64,000 nucleotides of DNA from Porphyromonas uenonis 60-3 (GCF_000174775.1 NZ_ACLR01000111.1:1-64000); one strand, 5' to 3'; counted from the first letter of the stretch, positions 17,662 to 27,193 are shown. Made by a program: numbers and translations. Notes: a model not told the origin generated them from the sequence alone.

Positions 17662-18098
17662 TTAAGCTGTCGGGGAGGTGGAGCCGTCGCCTCGCTTCTT
17701 CCAGTAAGCCTCTCGGTCTCGCTTGAGCTTGTTCGGGTTTATGAGATCATGGATAAACCAAAAGACGGGGGCAAGTATGAAGCCAGGTATCATAAGTATC
17801 CAAGCCCACCACGGTATGCGGTCGTTGTTGCTCTCGTAGTAACCACCCTTTTTAGTCATACAGCCATGCCAGATACCATCTTGGTCGCCTTGTATCGTAT
17901 ACCACAGCTCTTCACTCTTGCCCGCTTTCTTGTCTTCGCTTGTATAGCACGCATACGCGCTAGGAGCTCACGCTTGACCTCTTCTAAGTCGGGGCCCTCT
18001 TCAATAGTGTCGGGAATCACGACAGCGCCACGCCTTACGAACCCTTTATACATCGTATTTGCGAAGAGGTGCTTCTGTTGTCTTTTCCTTCTGCACAT
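17662..18098 (-). pseudogene. frameshifted paralog of the small membrane protein (paralog 2)
   Basis: The frame starting at 18098 (MCRRKRQQK, GFVRRGAVVIP) matches paralog 1 up to about residue 55, then drifts and stops at 17856. The homology continues in another frame: EELWYTIQGDQDGIWHGCMTKKG matches the YYTIVGDKQGQWHGHIDKKG segment of paralog 1, and runs on through a hydrophobic segment (WWAWILMIPGFILAPVFWFI) to a stop at 17662. A one-base shift near 17925-17950 would explain the break. It may be a true pseudogene, a sequencing error or, less likely, recoding. Confidence 0.7.
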
Positions 18099-18164
18099 GT
18101 TGTTGGGGATTGTTGCTCCGCTAAATTAGTAAAATGTTTAATGCCGAGGGTAGCTCTCTAAACA

Positions 18165-18193
18165 CAAAAACAGAGCGACACGTGCCGCTCTGT
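18165..18193 (-). terminator. intrinsic terminator of tRNA-Gly(CCC)
   Basis: On the minus strand the perfect 8-bp stem ACAGAGCG/CGCTCTGT with an 8-base loop is followed by TTTTTGTGTTT. It lies about 20 bases beyond the tRNA 3' end. Confidence 0.8.
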
Positions 18194-18213
18194 TAATCGT
18201 TTTATCTACTTAG

Positions 18214-18286
18214 AGCGGAAAACGAGGCTCGAACTCGCGACCCTCAGCTTGGGAAGCTGATGCTCTACCAACTGAGCTATTTCCGC
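18214..18286 (-). tRNA. tRNA-Gly(CCC)
   Basis: A cloverleaf can be drawn on the minus strand: acceptor GCGGAAA/TTTCCGC, D arm GCTCAGTTGGTAGAGC, anticodon arm with loop TTCCCAA (anticodon CCC), and a T arm with GTTCGAGC rather than GTTCGAAT. The discriminator is T, as usual for glycine tRNAs. CCA is not encoded. Confidence 0.92.
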
Positions 18287-18356
18287 ATAGTGTCCCCTCG
18301 GGTGACTATCCAGCGACCACGATTACCTAGTCACCAGCCCCCTCAGATTGCAGGAG

Positions 18357-18364
18357 CAAAGGTA
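18357..18364 (-). promoter_or_regulatory. -7 box for tRNA-Gly(CCC)
   Basis: The minus strand reads TACCTTTG within ATTGTACCTTTGCTCC, about 70 bases before the tRNA 5' end. Confidence 0.55.
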
Positions 18365-18499
18365 CAATATTTTTTGAAACCAACGCACGCTCCTCCACTC
18401 ACTAACAGGGCTGACGCATTATATCTAGTTATTGCTGTCCAGTGAAAGCTTTTTGAGGGGGCATCGGGTAGATCGTTCTGCAGAAATGAGCTAACTATC

Positions 18500-18570
18500 A
18501 GTACCACTTGGGTGAAACTAAAGTTCCATACGGGGTGAAACTAGAGTTTCCTACGAAGAAAACTGTAGAT
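18500..18570. repeat. short palindromes of the GAAACT/AGTTTC family
   Basis: The units GAAACTAAAGTTCC and GAAACTAGAGTTTCC occur here, the same design as in the gap at 4600-4880. They lie just before a copy of the TTCSGAAG dispersed repeat in a 600-base stretch without genes. Confidence 0.5.
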
Positions 18571-18654
18571 TGGTCGAAGTCGAGTAGTCGGACAGCAATA
18601 CTATATAATGAATTCATCCAAGTCTCGCTTCGTACATTCCACCCGCTAATGCAA

Positions 18655-18845
18655 TCTCTCACGAGGAAATCGGAGACAGCCAGTGAGAAAACGAAATTTC
18701 TCCACGGAACCAGGGAATAAAAGTTCGGAAGAATGAAATGAAACTTCGGAAGAAAGATTTCGAAGTTCCGATGATTTTTTTTATTCCTCACTGGATAATC
18801 GAAGATCTCCACTGAGAGATTTTGAAATTCCTCAAATGAGCACCG
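18655..18845 (+). repeat. dispersed intergenic repeat, copy A
   Basis: The core is GGAATAAAAGTTCGGAAGAA with TTCGGAAG at 18724 and 18745 and TTCCGATG at 18766, spaced exactly 21 bases, followed by a run of eight T. Flanking sequence (AAACGAAATTTCTCCACGG before, ATTCCTCACTGGAT after) is shared with copies B-D. The reverse-strand reading frame across it is only a by-product of the repeat. Confidence 0.85.
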
Positions 18846-18886
18846 AATCATCGGAAATCTAGGCTCTGAAGGTCCTAGCGATGGTG

Positions 18887-21352
18887 TCAGAAAGCGTAGC
18901 CGATACTAAAGAAGAAGCGTGAGGCTCGTAGGACGTTGGAGCGACTGAACGAGAGCTTGATAGGTCCTATCAGGGAGTCGTAGTCTAGATCGATGCCAGC
19001 ACCGTAGAGGAGGTCACTGTCCTGCAGGTTGGGCGCCTGGATGTCTGCACCGACGCTGATGTGCGGGGTGATGTAGAGATTCTTGATTGGGGTGTACTGT
19101 ACACCGAGGTAGAGCGCTGCTAAGTTATTGACCGGATACTCTCGGTATCGTAGTCCAGAGAAGATGGGTTGATCGTCTAGGCCGACATTGGCAAAGCCCC
19201 CGAGGTGAAACTTCTGACTTAAGAAGAGGTAACTGTCGAAGTGAAAGCTCTCTCGCCAAGGCTTGCCGAGGTCTAGATTGACCCCGCCAAAGAGTCGTCC
19301 GTGTAGCGCTACCCTCCGACTCAGGGGGGTGACTAGATGCTCATAGACAGAGAGATGCAAGAGGGGTCCCCGCTGTGGGGATATGCTCTCCTCGGGATTG
19401 AGCAAGTTGTGGATCTGCTTCTGGCTCTCCGAGGCATCTGCGGGGAGTGGTGAGAGGGCGTAGGAGTTCTTTAGCGTAAGCTCTGCGGCTAGTGTGAAGT
19501 GGTTACCTCGTGTGGCAAAGGCCTTCCGATTCAAGCTATTTTGCAGGTAAACTAGACTCATCGTCCAGGTGCCGTGGCGGTAGCTTAGCTTAGGTGTGCG
19601 GTTGGTCTGCATCAACTGGTTGAACTGATTCATAGGCACCCAGTCAGAGGAGGGTGCCTGTGCAGAAGCCTTCATCTCTTGGTCAAAGGGTGGGCGTGGT
19701 TGCCACACATACATAGAGCCGTACTGGATGCCGAGCGTTACCTGAGACTGTGGCGACAGGGTGTAGCCCATCTTCAGACCACTGACTAGGGATGCCTGGT
19801 AGAAAGTGGCCTCCGTGTGGTCCTCTATCTGTGAGAGGTAACGCAGATGGATGTTGTCACAGCGGTCTAGGCGGAGGGCGATGTAAGGACTGAGCCAGTA
19901 GGAGTAACCGTTGTCGAGCCACTTGTAGTAGCTAGCGCGTAGCTTGGGAAGCTGAGATATAGCGAGCTTGGCGGAGAGTCGTGAGTTGGGGAGGAGTAGA
20001 TCTCTGAGTGAAGTGTTGAGGATGATGTTTGCCGACTCGTAGGGGTCGTAGTAAGCTCCTAGTCGGAGGAGGGCTTGTGGCTTTTTCTTGATAAAGAAGT
20101 GTATCGTGTTGACCTCATGGCCTCCTCTAGTTGAGTCAGCCTCATAGGAGTAGTAGACCTGTGCATAGCGGTTGTAGCCCATCAGCATCTCAATGCGCTG
20201 CTGGAGAAGCTCCAAGGAGTCTAGGCTAGAGAGATCGTCGCCGATCACACTTTGTATGAACTTTGTCTCTGACTCCTCTAGGGGGCTTCCCCACTGATCT
20301 GATATTTTGACCTGCTGGATCGGTATAGAGACTGGGGCGATCTGTCGCCTCTGATAAGTGATGCCCTGAGCAACTTGCCGAGCCTTGAGGGCAATGAGCT
20401 GTGGCAAGAGCTTGTGCGCCTCAATCTCTGCGAGCGCTATGATCCGCTCACGTTGGCTAAAGTCTGCCGAGGTGTAGTCTCTCAGCGCTTGGGAGAAGTC
20501 TAGCATCACATCGACTTGACTGGCTTGACGCTCTACCTCCTTTTTGGTCAGGAGGGCATAGGACTGCAGGATGACATCAATCGGACTATGCTCGAGCTCC
20601 TCCACATTGCGCAGTCTAGCTCCAGTATAACTGCCGATGACGAAGTTGGCTCCCATGGAGCGAACCTCCTCGACTGGGAAGTTGCGATCCAAGCCTCCAT
20701 CGACGAGTAGCTTACCATCGACCACTGCGGGTGCGAAAAAGGCTGGGATTGCTAGGCTGGCGCGTATGGAGAGTGGCATAGACCCCGAGGTCATCACGCA
20801 GGCGCCTCCCGCTCCGACGTCCGAGGCTACAAGCTGGAGCGGTATCGGCATCTGAGCGTAATCGGTGATATGTCGCACGGGGAAGGTGTAGCGCATCAGA
20901 ACCTCCATCAGGTACTGCCCCTCGATGATTGAGGAGGGTGGCTTGGGGATTCCTCGGCGCATGGGAAACTCTAGCGCATAAGCCCCATAGTCCTCCTTCT
21001 CACACATATCTACCTTGTCGTAAGGCAACCGATTGCTCAGGATGCGTCCCCAGTCCTCCTGACGGGTTAGCTCCTTGATCTGCGAGGCGCTATGTCCAGC
21101 CGAGTAGAGTCCAGCGACCACAGCCCCCATGGAGGTGCCAGAGATATAGTCGACCTGTATCTGCAGAGAGTCGATCAGCTCGAGGAGCGCTATATGTGCT
21201 AACCCCTTAGCGCCTCCCCCGCTCAGCACGATACCACAGCGCATCTTGAGACTGTCGCTAGCATTGTCGCTTTGCCCCTGCATCATAATGGGCGTACAGA
21301 GAGCGACAAGAGATAGAAGCAAACTGGCGAGGAGGGCCGATGGTTGTTTCAT
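18887..21352 (-). CDS. patatin-like phospholipase fused to outer-membrane barrel
   Basis: An 821-residue protein with a signal peptide (LLASLLLSLVALCTPIMMQG), a patatin domain (residues about 38-260) and a C-terminal Omp85-like barrel ending in FFFSIGYAF. Patatin residues are intact: oxyanion loop GGGAKG at 45-50, nucleophile S74 in GTSMG, and D218 in DGGLDRN. This is the layout of type Vd autotransporters (PlpD-like) and related Bacteroidota proteins. The middle region (about 340-420) may be POTRA-like. It probably hydrolyses lipids at the outer membrane or outside the cell (inference). The start is 43 bases after the ABC exporter gene. Confidence 0.88.
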   Translation of the reverse strand: MKQPSALLASLLLSLVALCTPIMMQGQSDNASDSLKMRCGIVLSGGGAKGLAHIALLELIDSLQIQVDYISGTSMGAVVAGLYSAGHSASQIKELTRQEDWGRILSNRLPYDKVDMCEKEDYGAYALEFPMRRGIPKPPSSIIEGQYLMEVLMRYTFPVRHITDYAQMPIPLQLVASDVGAGGACVMTSGSMPLSIRASLAIPAFFAPAVVDGKLLVDGGLDRNFPVEEVRSMGANFVIGSYTGARLRNVEELEHSPIDVILQSYALLTKKEVERQASQVDVMLDFSQALRDYTSADFSQRERIIALAEIEAHKLLPQLIALKARQVAQGITYQRRQIAPVSIPIQQVKISDQWGSPLEESETKFIQSVIGDDLSSLDSLELLQQRIEMLMGYNRYAQVYYSYEADSTRGGHEVNTIHFFIKKKPQALLRLGAYYDPYESANIILNTSLRDLLLPNSRLSAKLAISQLPKLRASYYKWLDNGYSYWLSPYIALRLDRCDNIHLRYLSQIEDHTEATFYQASLVSGLKMGYTLSPQSQVTLGIQYGSMYVWQPRPPFDQEMKASAQAPSSDWVPMNQFNQLMQTNRTPKLSYRHGTWTMSLVYLQNSLNRKAFATRGNHFTLAAELTLKNSYALSPLPADASESQKQIHNLLNPEESISPQRGPLLHLSVYEHLVTPLSRRVALHGRLFGGVNLDLGKPWRESFHFDSYLFLSQKFHLGGFANVGLDDQPIFSGLRYREYPVNNLAALYLGVQYTPIKNLYITPHISVGADIQAPNLQDSDLLYGAGIDLDYDSLIGPIKLSFSRSNVLRASRFFFSIGYAF

Positions 21353-21395
21353 ATGATATGTGGGGTGGCTTTTCTAGATACAGGGAGGGGCGCTG

Positions 21396-23252
21396 TTACT
21401 CCTTAAACTGTATTTGGTAGAGGTGGGCGTAGATCCCGCCACGCCCAAGTAGCTCCTCGTGGGTGCCCTGCTCGACGATCTGCCCCTCCTGCATGACGCA
21501 GATGAGGTCGGCGTGCATGATCGTGGAGAGGCGGTGGGCGATGACGATGGTGGTGCGGTCGCTGACGAGGCGCTGGATGGCCTCCTGGACTAGCTGCTCG
21601 GAGACGTTGTCAAGTGCCGAGGTTGCCTCGTCGAGGATGAGGATGGGCGAGTCCTTGAGCAGGGCACGCGCTATGCTGAGTCGCTGGCGCTGCCCGCCAC
21701 TGAGCTTGCTACCGCCGTCGCCGATGTTGTACTCCATCCCCTCGGGGAGCTGATCGATGAACTCAGTCGCATTGGCAGCCTCGGCAGCGGTGCGTACCTC
21801 CTCGTCGCTGACGGGGCGCTCCATGCCAAAGGTGATATTGTTGCGGATCGTGTCGTTGAAGAGGATCGGTGTCTGATTGACATATCCTATCAGGTCGCGC
21901 AGGTCGCTCGCCTTGACTTGTCGTATGTCTGTACCGTCAATGGTGATGCGCCCTGAGGTGACGTCGTAAAAGCGAGGCAGGAGATCCACAAGCGTACTCT
22001 TTCCTGCACCAGAGGCTCCCACGAGTGCGATCATTTGACCTTTAGGTATGGTGAGGTTGAGGTGGCGGATGATCCAGGGTTCTTGGTAGCGGAAGGAGAC
22101 ATCTTCGTAAGAGATGCCTTGGTCAAAGGTGACGGGCAGAGGCTCCGCAGGGTCTGTGACACGCTCGGGGTAGTCAAGGATAGTTTGTATACGCGTCATG
22201 GAGGCTAGCCCCTTTTGGATAGAGTAGGAGGCGCGGCTGAGCTCCTTGGCAGGATTGATGATGCTGTAGAAGATGACGAGGTAGTAGATAAAGGCGTCGG
22301 CCGTGATACTGCTACTACCAGCAAAGATCAGGTTACCGCCATACCAGAGGATGATGGCGATGGCGGTGGTGCCGAGGAACTCGCTCATGGGGTGCGCTAA
22401 GCCTTGCCGAGCGTAGACCTGTGCTATGGTACGACGATAGTGCTCGTTGGCGGAGGTAAAGCGATGAGAGATCTGTTGCTCCGCATTGAATGCCTTGATG
22501 ATACGCAGACCCGAGAGGGTCTCCTCGACCATGCTCATGAGTCGTCCCCACTGTGTCTGCCCCTCAAGACTGTCTCGCTTGAGGCGCTTGCCCACGGCTC
22601 CCATGATGTAGCCCGCTATCGGTAGGACGAAGAGGACGAAGAGGGTGAGCTCCCAGCTGATCGCAAAGAGCGCTATGAGGTAGATGACGATGAGGATGGG
22701 GTTCTTGATGAGGCTCTCTAGGATGCTGATGATGGAGTACTCGATCTCGGCGACATCTCCTGAGAAGCGTGCGAGGAGGTCGCCTTTGCGCTCTTCGCTA
22801 ATCAACGAAATAGGCAACCGAAGGAGCTTGGCATTGAACTCATTGCGCAGATCTCGGACCACGCCTGTACGGATCGGCACGAGCATATAGATACCACCGT
22901 AGGTGACGCCCACCTTGATGAGCGTCATGACGACGAGGTAGATGCAGAGGAGAAGGAGCGTGCGGGAGGGGCCGTACTGCTGGATAAGCTGGGAGACGTA
23001 GTAGTTGAAGTTGCCCACGATGTAGTCTACGGCTACGCTCCAGTCTGAAGGGCGTAACCAGTTGATGCTGTCGAGCGTATGGTAGACGGGTGTGGTCCGC
23101 TCCATGCCGAAGAGGATGCGCAGGATGGGCATGATGAGCGAGAAGGCGAGCAGGTTGAGCAGCGCCGAGAGGATATTGGCAATGATGCCACCTGTTATGT
23201 AATGACGGTAGGGGCGGATGTACTTGCCGAAGAGCTTGAGGAACTGTCTCAC
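21396..23252 (-). CDS. ABC exporter, fused permease and ATPase (MsbA-like)
   Basis: A 618-residue half-transporter of the inner membrane. Six membrane segments span about residues 15-330. The ATPase domain has Walker A GASGAGKSTL near residue 415, the signature LSGGQRQRLSIARALL, Walker B ILILDEATSALD near 540, and the IVIAHRLST H-loop. It probably acts as a homodimer exporting a lipid or drug; an MsbA-type lipid role is an inference. It follows an ABC-F gene by 22 bases in a long minus-strand operon. Confidence 0.9.
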   Translation of the reverse strand: MRQFLKLFGKYIRPYRHYITGGIIANILSALLNLLAFSLIMPILRILFGMERTTPVYHTLDSINWLRPSDWSVAVDYIVGNFNYYVSQLIQQYGPSRTLLLLCIYLVVMTLIKVGVTYGGIYMLVPIRTGVVRDLRNEFNAKLLRLPISLISEERKGDLLARFSGDVAEIEYSIISILESLIKNPILIVIYLIALFAISWELTLFVLFVLPIAGYIMGAVGKRLKRDSLEGQTQWGRLMSMVEETLSGLRIIKAFNAEQQISHRFTSANEHYRRTIAQVYARQGLAHPMSEFLGTTAIAIILWYGGNLIFAGSSSITADAFIYYLVIFYSIINPAKELSRASYSIQKGLASMTRIQTILDYPERVTDPAEPLPVTFDQGISYEDVSFRYQEPWIIRHLNLTIPKGQMIALVGASGAGKSTLVDLLPRFYDVTSGRITIDGTDIRQVKASDLRDLIGYVNQTPILFNDTIRNNITFGMERPVSDEEVRTAAEAANATEFIDQLPEGMEYNIGDGGSKLSGGQRQRLSIARALLKDSPILILDEATSALDNVSEQLVQEAIQRLVSDRTTIVIAHRLSTIMHADLICVMQEGQIVEQGTHEELLGRGGIYAHLYQIQFKE

Positions 23253-23274
23253 GGGTTGGTTGGCTGGCTAATTA

Positions 23275-25209
23275 CTACTGTTGGATCTCCTCCTCGTACT
23301 CCATAAGGGCAAACTCGGCATCCTCCCACTGCTTGGTAACCTCTTGAAGTTGACCATTGACGAGGGTGTACTGCTCGATAAGCTGAGGGGACGGGGAGGT
23401 CTCGATCTTTTTCTCCAGTTCGGCCTGTTGCTCACGAAGCTTAGAGACCTGCTCGCCGAGGGTCTCGGAGGTACGACGGAGGGTGCGCAGTTTCTTTTGT
23501 TGCTCTTTCTGCTGCTGGTAGTCGAGGGGCTGGGCTTTGGGCTTTGGCTGTTGGGCGCTAGCTGTTGGCTGTTGGCTGTTAGCCGTTGGCGATTGGCTGA
23601 GCTCTTCGTGGAGGGTGGCGAGGTAGCCGTCAAGGCCGTTCATGCACTCCCGTACGGTGCCATGGCTAAAGGAGAAGATGCGGTCGACGAGCCCCGAGAG
23701 GAAGTAGCGGTCGTGCGAGACGACGATGACGGTCCCAGGGAAGGCTGCGATGGCTCGCTTGAGGATCTCTTTGGTTCGGATGTCCAGGTGGTTGGTCGGC
23801 TCATCGAGGATGAGCAGGTTGGCAGGCTCTAGGAGCATCTGCATGATAGCGACACGAGCGCGCTCGCCACCACTGAGCACGCTGATCGGCTTGTCGGCCA
23901 CCTCCCCGCCAAAGAGGAAGGCCCCCAGCATATCATTGATATGTAGTCGCATGTCGCCACGCGCCAAGCTGTCGATGGCGTCACGGATAGTCTGATTAGC
24001 GGGTAGCTCCTGCGCCCTATTCTGAGAGAAGTATGCGATCTCTACACCGTGCCCTATCTGGAGCTTGCCAGTGTACTCCTCTTGTCCCATGATACAACGC
24101 ATGAGGGTTGACTTACCGGAGCCGTTCTTCCCGACGAAGGCGACCTTTTCGCCACGCTTGATGGTCATTGATACGTTGCGCAGCACGGAGAGGGCACCGT
24201 AGCTCTTGTCTAGGTCCTCGATGATGACGGGATAGTCGCCACTGCGCCCTGCCATCGGAAAGGTAAAGTTGATGTGCCGTGTGTCTATCTCGTCGAGCTC
24301 AATCTCCTCGATCTTGTCTAGTTGCTTGAGACGGCTCTGGACCTGTGCGCTCTTCGTCGGCTTATAGCGGAAACGCTCGACGAAGGACTCGATGTCTTGG
24401 ATCTTCTTCTGCTGATTCTCGTAAGCTCGCTTCTGCTGCTCCAGACGCTCCTCACGCAGGGTGACGTAGTGACTGTAGGAAGTCTTGTAGTCGTAGATGC
24501 GCCCCAGCTCAATCTCTATGGTGCGGTTGGTCACGTTGTCGAGGAAGGTACGGTCATGCGAGACGAGGAGGAGCGTGACTCCACGAGCGATGAGGAAGTG
24601 CTCGAGCCAGTCGATAGACTCGATGTCTAGGTGGTTCGTTGGCTCATCGAGAAGGAGCAGATCGGGATTGCTCAGCAGCACCTTCGCCAGCTCAATACGC
24701 ATACGCCACCCACCGGAGAACTCACGGGTCGGCCGGTCGAAGTCGCTTCGCTCGAAGCCTAGTCCGAGGAGCGTCCGCTCCATCTCGGCAAGGTACTGCG
24801 ACGGGTGGTGCATCTGTATCAGATCGGTGAGATGTCCGTGGCGTTCGATCAACTCTAAGTACTCAGGCGAGTCGTAGTCCGTGCGGGTCGCTAGCTCTTC
24901 GCTCAGGCGGTCGTACTGATCATTGAGCGACTGCATATCCTTAAAGACTTCCTCAACCTCCGCCCGCAGCGTGGTGTGATCGACCAACTCTTTGACCTGT
25001 GGCAGATAACCTATCGAAAGGTCGCGAGGACGGCTCACGGTACCACTCGTAGGTTGCTCGATGCCGACGAGGATCTTCATCAAGGTCGACTTCCCCGCCC
25101 CATTATGCCCGACAAGAGCGACCCGCTCGCCCTTGCTAATGACAAAGTTGATCGAGTCAAAGAGGAGTTGCTTACCAAAGTCTACCGTAAGGTCTTGAAC
25201 GGATATCAT
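23275..25209 (-). CDS. ABC-F ATPase with C-terminal coiled coil (Uup/YheS type)
   Basis: A 644-residue soluble protein with two ABC domains (Walker A GHNGAGKSTL and GKNGSGKSTL; both with [12 protein letters not shown] or LLILDEPTNHLD) and no membrane segments. ABC-F proteins act on the ribosome. The region between the second ATPase domain and the C-terminal coiled coil (QQQKEQQKKLRTLRR onward) is a low-complexity linker made of a 7-residue repeat (PTANSQQ, PTASAQQ, PKPKAQP) encoded by a 7-bp DNA repeat at about 23543-23600. Its start overlaps the TPR stop (TGATG). Confidence 0.9.
   Translation of the reverse strand: MISVQDLTVDFGKQLLFDSINFVISKGERVALVGHNGAGKSTLMKILVGIEQPTSGTVSRPRDLSIGYLPQVKELVDHTTLRAEVEEVFKDMQSLNDQYDRLSEELATRTDYDSPEYLELIERHGHLTDLIQMHHPSQYLAEMERTLLGLGFERSDFDRPTREFSGGWRMRIELAKVLLSNPDLLLLDEPTNHLDIESIDWLEHFLIARGVTLLLVSHDRTFLDNVTNRTIEIELGRIYDYKTSYSHYVTLREERLEQQKRAYENQQKKIQDIESFVERFRYKPTKSAQVQSRLKQLDKIEEIELDEIDTRHINFTFPMAGRSGDYPVIIEDLDKSYGALSVLRNVSMTIKRGEKVAFVGKNGSGKSTLMRCIMGQEEYTGKLQIGHGVEIAYFSQNRAQELPANQTIRDAIDSLARGDMRLHINDMLGAFLFGGEVADKPISVLSGGERARVAIMQMLLEPANLLILDEPTNHLDIRTKEILKRAIAAFPGTVIVVSHDRYFLSGLVDRIFSFSHGTVRECMNGLDGYLATLHEELSQSPTANSQQPTASAQQPKPKAQPLDYQQQKEQQKKLRTLRRTSETLGEQVSKLREQQAELEKKIETSPSPQLIEQYTLVNGQLQEVTKQWEDAEFALMEYEEEIQQ
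23541..23600. repeat. coding 7-bp repeat (TTGGCTG-like) in the ABC-F linker
   Basis: The plus strand reads as units TAGCTGT, TGGCTGT, TGGCTGT, TAGCCGT, TGGCGAT, TGGCTGA. The same kind of unit is found in an intergenic region at 30001-30036. Because 7 is prime to 3, three DNA units give one 7-residue protein repeat. Confidence 0.75.
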
Positions 25210-27188
25210 CAGCGTGTCTGAATAGTATGGATAAGAGAATAAGCCTGATAGATGCCCAGCTCGCCAGCACGACTCAAGTCATCTATCGCCTGCTCATGCT
25301 GTCCCTGCTGCTCGAGGAGCAGGGCACGATTGTAGTAAGCTTCGCCAGCTTGGGGCAGGAGCTCGATCGCTTTGGTGTAGTCTGCGATCGCTTGATCCGT
25401 ATGCCCCAGCGTCTGGTGCAGATGAGCACGGTTATAGTAGAGATAGCCTATCTGCGGGGCGTGACTGATGGCTGTGGTGAGCTCACGCATCGCTAAGTTG
25501 TACATAAGCTTCTGTTGCTTAGGCTCTGTGAGTGTCTCCGCCTGCATGAGGCGCGCCGTACTAAGCACCAAGAGAGCGAGCGGTTGCTGAGGAGCTAGAT
25601 CAAGAGAAGCGTTGAACTGTGAGATCGCCTCGCCGATGTCTCGCAAGAGTAGCTTGTCGATACCCATACGCAGGTGCCAGTCAGCCGTCTGCTCTGTGTC
25701 ACGAGCCTGCAGACGAGCTATATCCTCCAGCACGACATGGAGCTGCGTGCTATCTAGCGACTGCGCGCCGACGGCAAGCAGGAGACGAGGCTGGTAACCC
25801 GTCCGCTCGTTGTACGCCTCTAGCTCTGCGGAAAAGTTGGTGCGAGGCAAAAGCTTGTCGTGACTCTTCTGCACAAAGTAAGTGAGCTCGTAAGCAGGGC
25901 AAGCCTCCGACGAACTGGCTTGCTCTTGGATCGAACCGCGTAGCGAATTGCTCCCTGCACTAAGCGAAGCAGAAGTCGCATCGCTACTCGCAGACTGCAG
26001 CTCCGCATGATGGTCTAGCGCATACAGTTCGTCGCTCGCCACACTTGACCCAGTGCTGTCAGCGATGGTCGGCTTAGGAGCTTTGACCTGTCCACGCTCC
26101 AGTTTGTAGGCGAACCAGTAGTCTCTGTCGGCTCCAGCAGCGTCACCGAGCAGACGCTTCACCTCCGAGCGCTGATAGTAACCCGAGATGAACTCTGGTC
26201 GACGACCTAATATATAGTCTAGCGTCTCGATCGCATCACGGTACCGTCCCGTCTGCGTCTGGACCAAGGCTAAGTTAAAGTGTGCCGTCAGGTTGGTCGG
26301 TTGCAGACGCACCACCTCTAGCAGATCTTCGCGAGCACCCTGCAGGTCGCCCACCTCGATACGGAGCAAGGCGCGGTTGTGGCGAGCGACCGCATCGTGA
26401 GGCGTCAAGAGGAGCGCCTGATTGTAGTCCTCCATAGCGCCACGGTACTCCTTTAGCTTGTAGCGTGTCAGTCCACGGTTGATGTAGTCGCTAGCTTGGT
26501 TTGGATCCTGCTCTATGCTCTTGTCGTGGTAGCGTAGCGCTCCTTTGTTGTCACCCCGCAGGTAAGCAATCGCCGAGAGCATCCGATAAGGCGCAGCACT
26601 CAGCGAGTCTATCGCCAAGCCCTCGGCTATCCGCTCCTCCGCTGCGACCGTGTCTTGTCGTCGCAACGCTATCTCCGCTGCGAGGAAGTAACCCCGCGCC
26701 TCCTTCGGGTGACGCTGCGTCAGGGCGAGCGCTGCCGAGTCGGCCCGCTCATACTGCTCGGCTCCGTAGAGCGAGCCTGCGAGGTTGAACGAGAGGTAAA
26801 AGTCGTCTGGCGTAATCTTGAGCGCTTGCGCATAGTCTGTCGCCGCCTCCGCATAGTGCTGCTGATTGTGCCGTGCCGCCCCCCGTACCATGTAGGCTCT
26901 AGAGAGAAAAGGGTTGCGCTCCAGGCAGAGCGTCGCATCCCGCTCGGCACCCGCATAGTCACCCAGCATAAGCTTCGCAAAAGCTCTGTAGTAGTACGGC
27001 TCAGCCATTGTGGGAGACACCTCAATTACTTGGTTAAAGTGCTCGATGGCGACCACGAAATCCTTGAAGCCAATCGCATTGCGCCCGATCGTCATCACCC
27101 GCTCCGTATCTATCTGCGACCAAAGCGTAGCACTCCACACGCAGAGCATGCAGAGCAACAGAGAGAGTGATCGTAGGAGCGGACGCAT
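25209..27188 (-). CDS. TPR-repeat protein, secreted or periplasmic
   Basis: A 659-residue protein with a signal peptide (SLSLLLCMLCVWSATLWSQ) and many tetratricopeptide repeats in two blocks (residues about 30-370 and 510-655), with units such as AYYNRALLLEQQGQHEQAID. A low-complexity serine/alanine-rich linker separates them (about 375-430). TPR proteins mediate protein contacts; the partner is unknown. It sits between def and an ABC-F gene in one operon; the stop overlaps the next start. Confidence 0.85.
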   Translation of the reverse strand: MRPLLRSLSLLLCMLCVWSATLWSQIDTERVMTIGRNAIGFKDFVVAIEHFNQVIEVSPTMAEPYYYRAFAKLMLGDYAGAERDATLCLERNPFLSRAYMVRGAARHNQQHYAEAATDYAQALKITPDDFYLSFNLAGSLYGAEQYERADSAALALTQRHPKEARGYFLAAEIALRRQDTVAAEERIAEGLAIDSLSAAPYRMLSAIAYLRGDNKGALRYHDKSIEQDPNQASDYINRGLTRYKLKEYRGAMEDYNQALLLTPHDAVARHNRALLRIEVGDLQGAREDLLEVVRLQPTNLTAHFNLALVQTQTGRYRDAIETLDYILGRRPEFISGYYQRSEVKRLLGDAAGADRDYWFAYKLERGQVKAPKPTIADSTGSSVASDELYALDHHAELQSASSDATSASLSAGSNSLRGSIQEQASSSEACPAYELTYFVQKSHDKLLPRTNFSAELEAYNERTGYQPRLLLAVGAQSLDSTQLHVVLEDIARLQARDTEQTADWHLRMGIDKLLLRDIGEAISQFNASLDLAPQQPLALLVLSTARLMQAETLTEPKQQKLMYNLAMRELTTAISHAPQIGYLYYNRAHLHQTLGHTDQAIADYTKAIELLPQAGEAYYNRALLLEQQGQHEQAIDDLSRAGELGIYQAYSLIHTIQTR

Positions 27189-27193
27189 ACAGG

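Noticed and set aside
17850-17960. Programmed frameshifting in the second small membrane-protein copy
   Set aside because: No slippery heptamer with a downstream structure is evident, and the intact paralog needs no shift; decay or sequence error is simpler.
16336-18300. A prophage or integrated element ending at tRNA-Gly(CCC)
   Set aside because: No integrase, no repeated tRNA 3' end, and no phage genes were found in the patch.
18498-18851. Reading frame of 117 codons on the minus strand, with related frames at 43349-43543 (minus) and 52706-52906 (plus)
   Set aside because: All share a peptide like LPKFHFILPNFY only because they cross copies of the dispersed repeat; the flanks differ and no start signal is seen.
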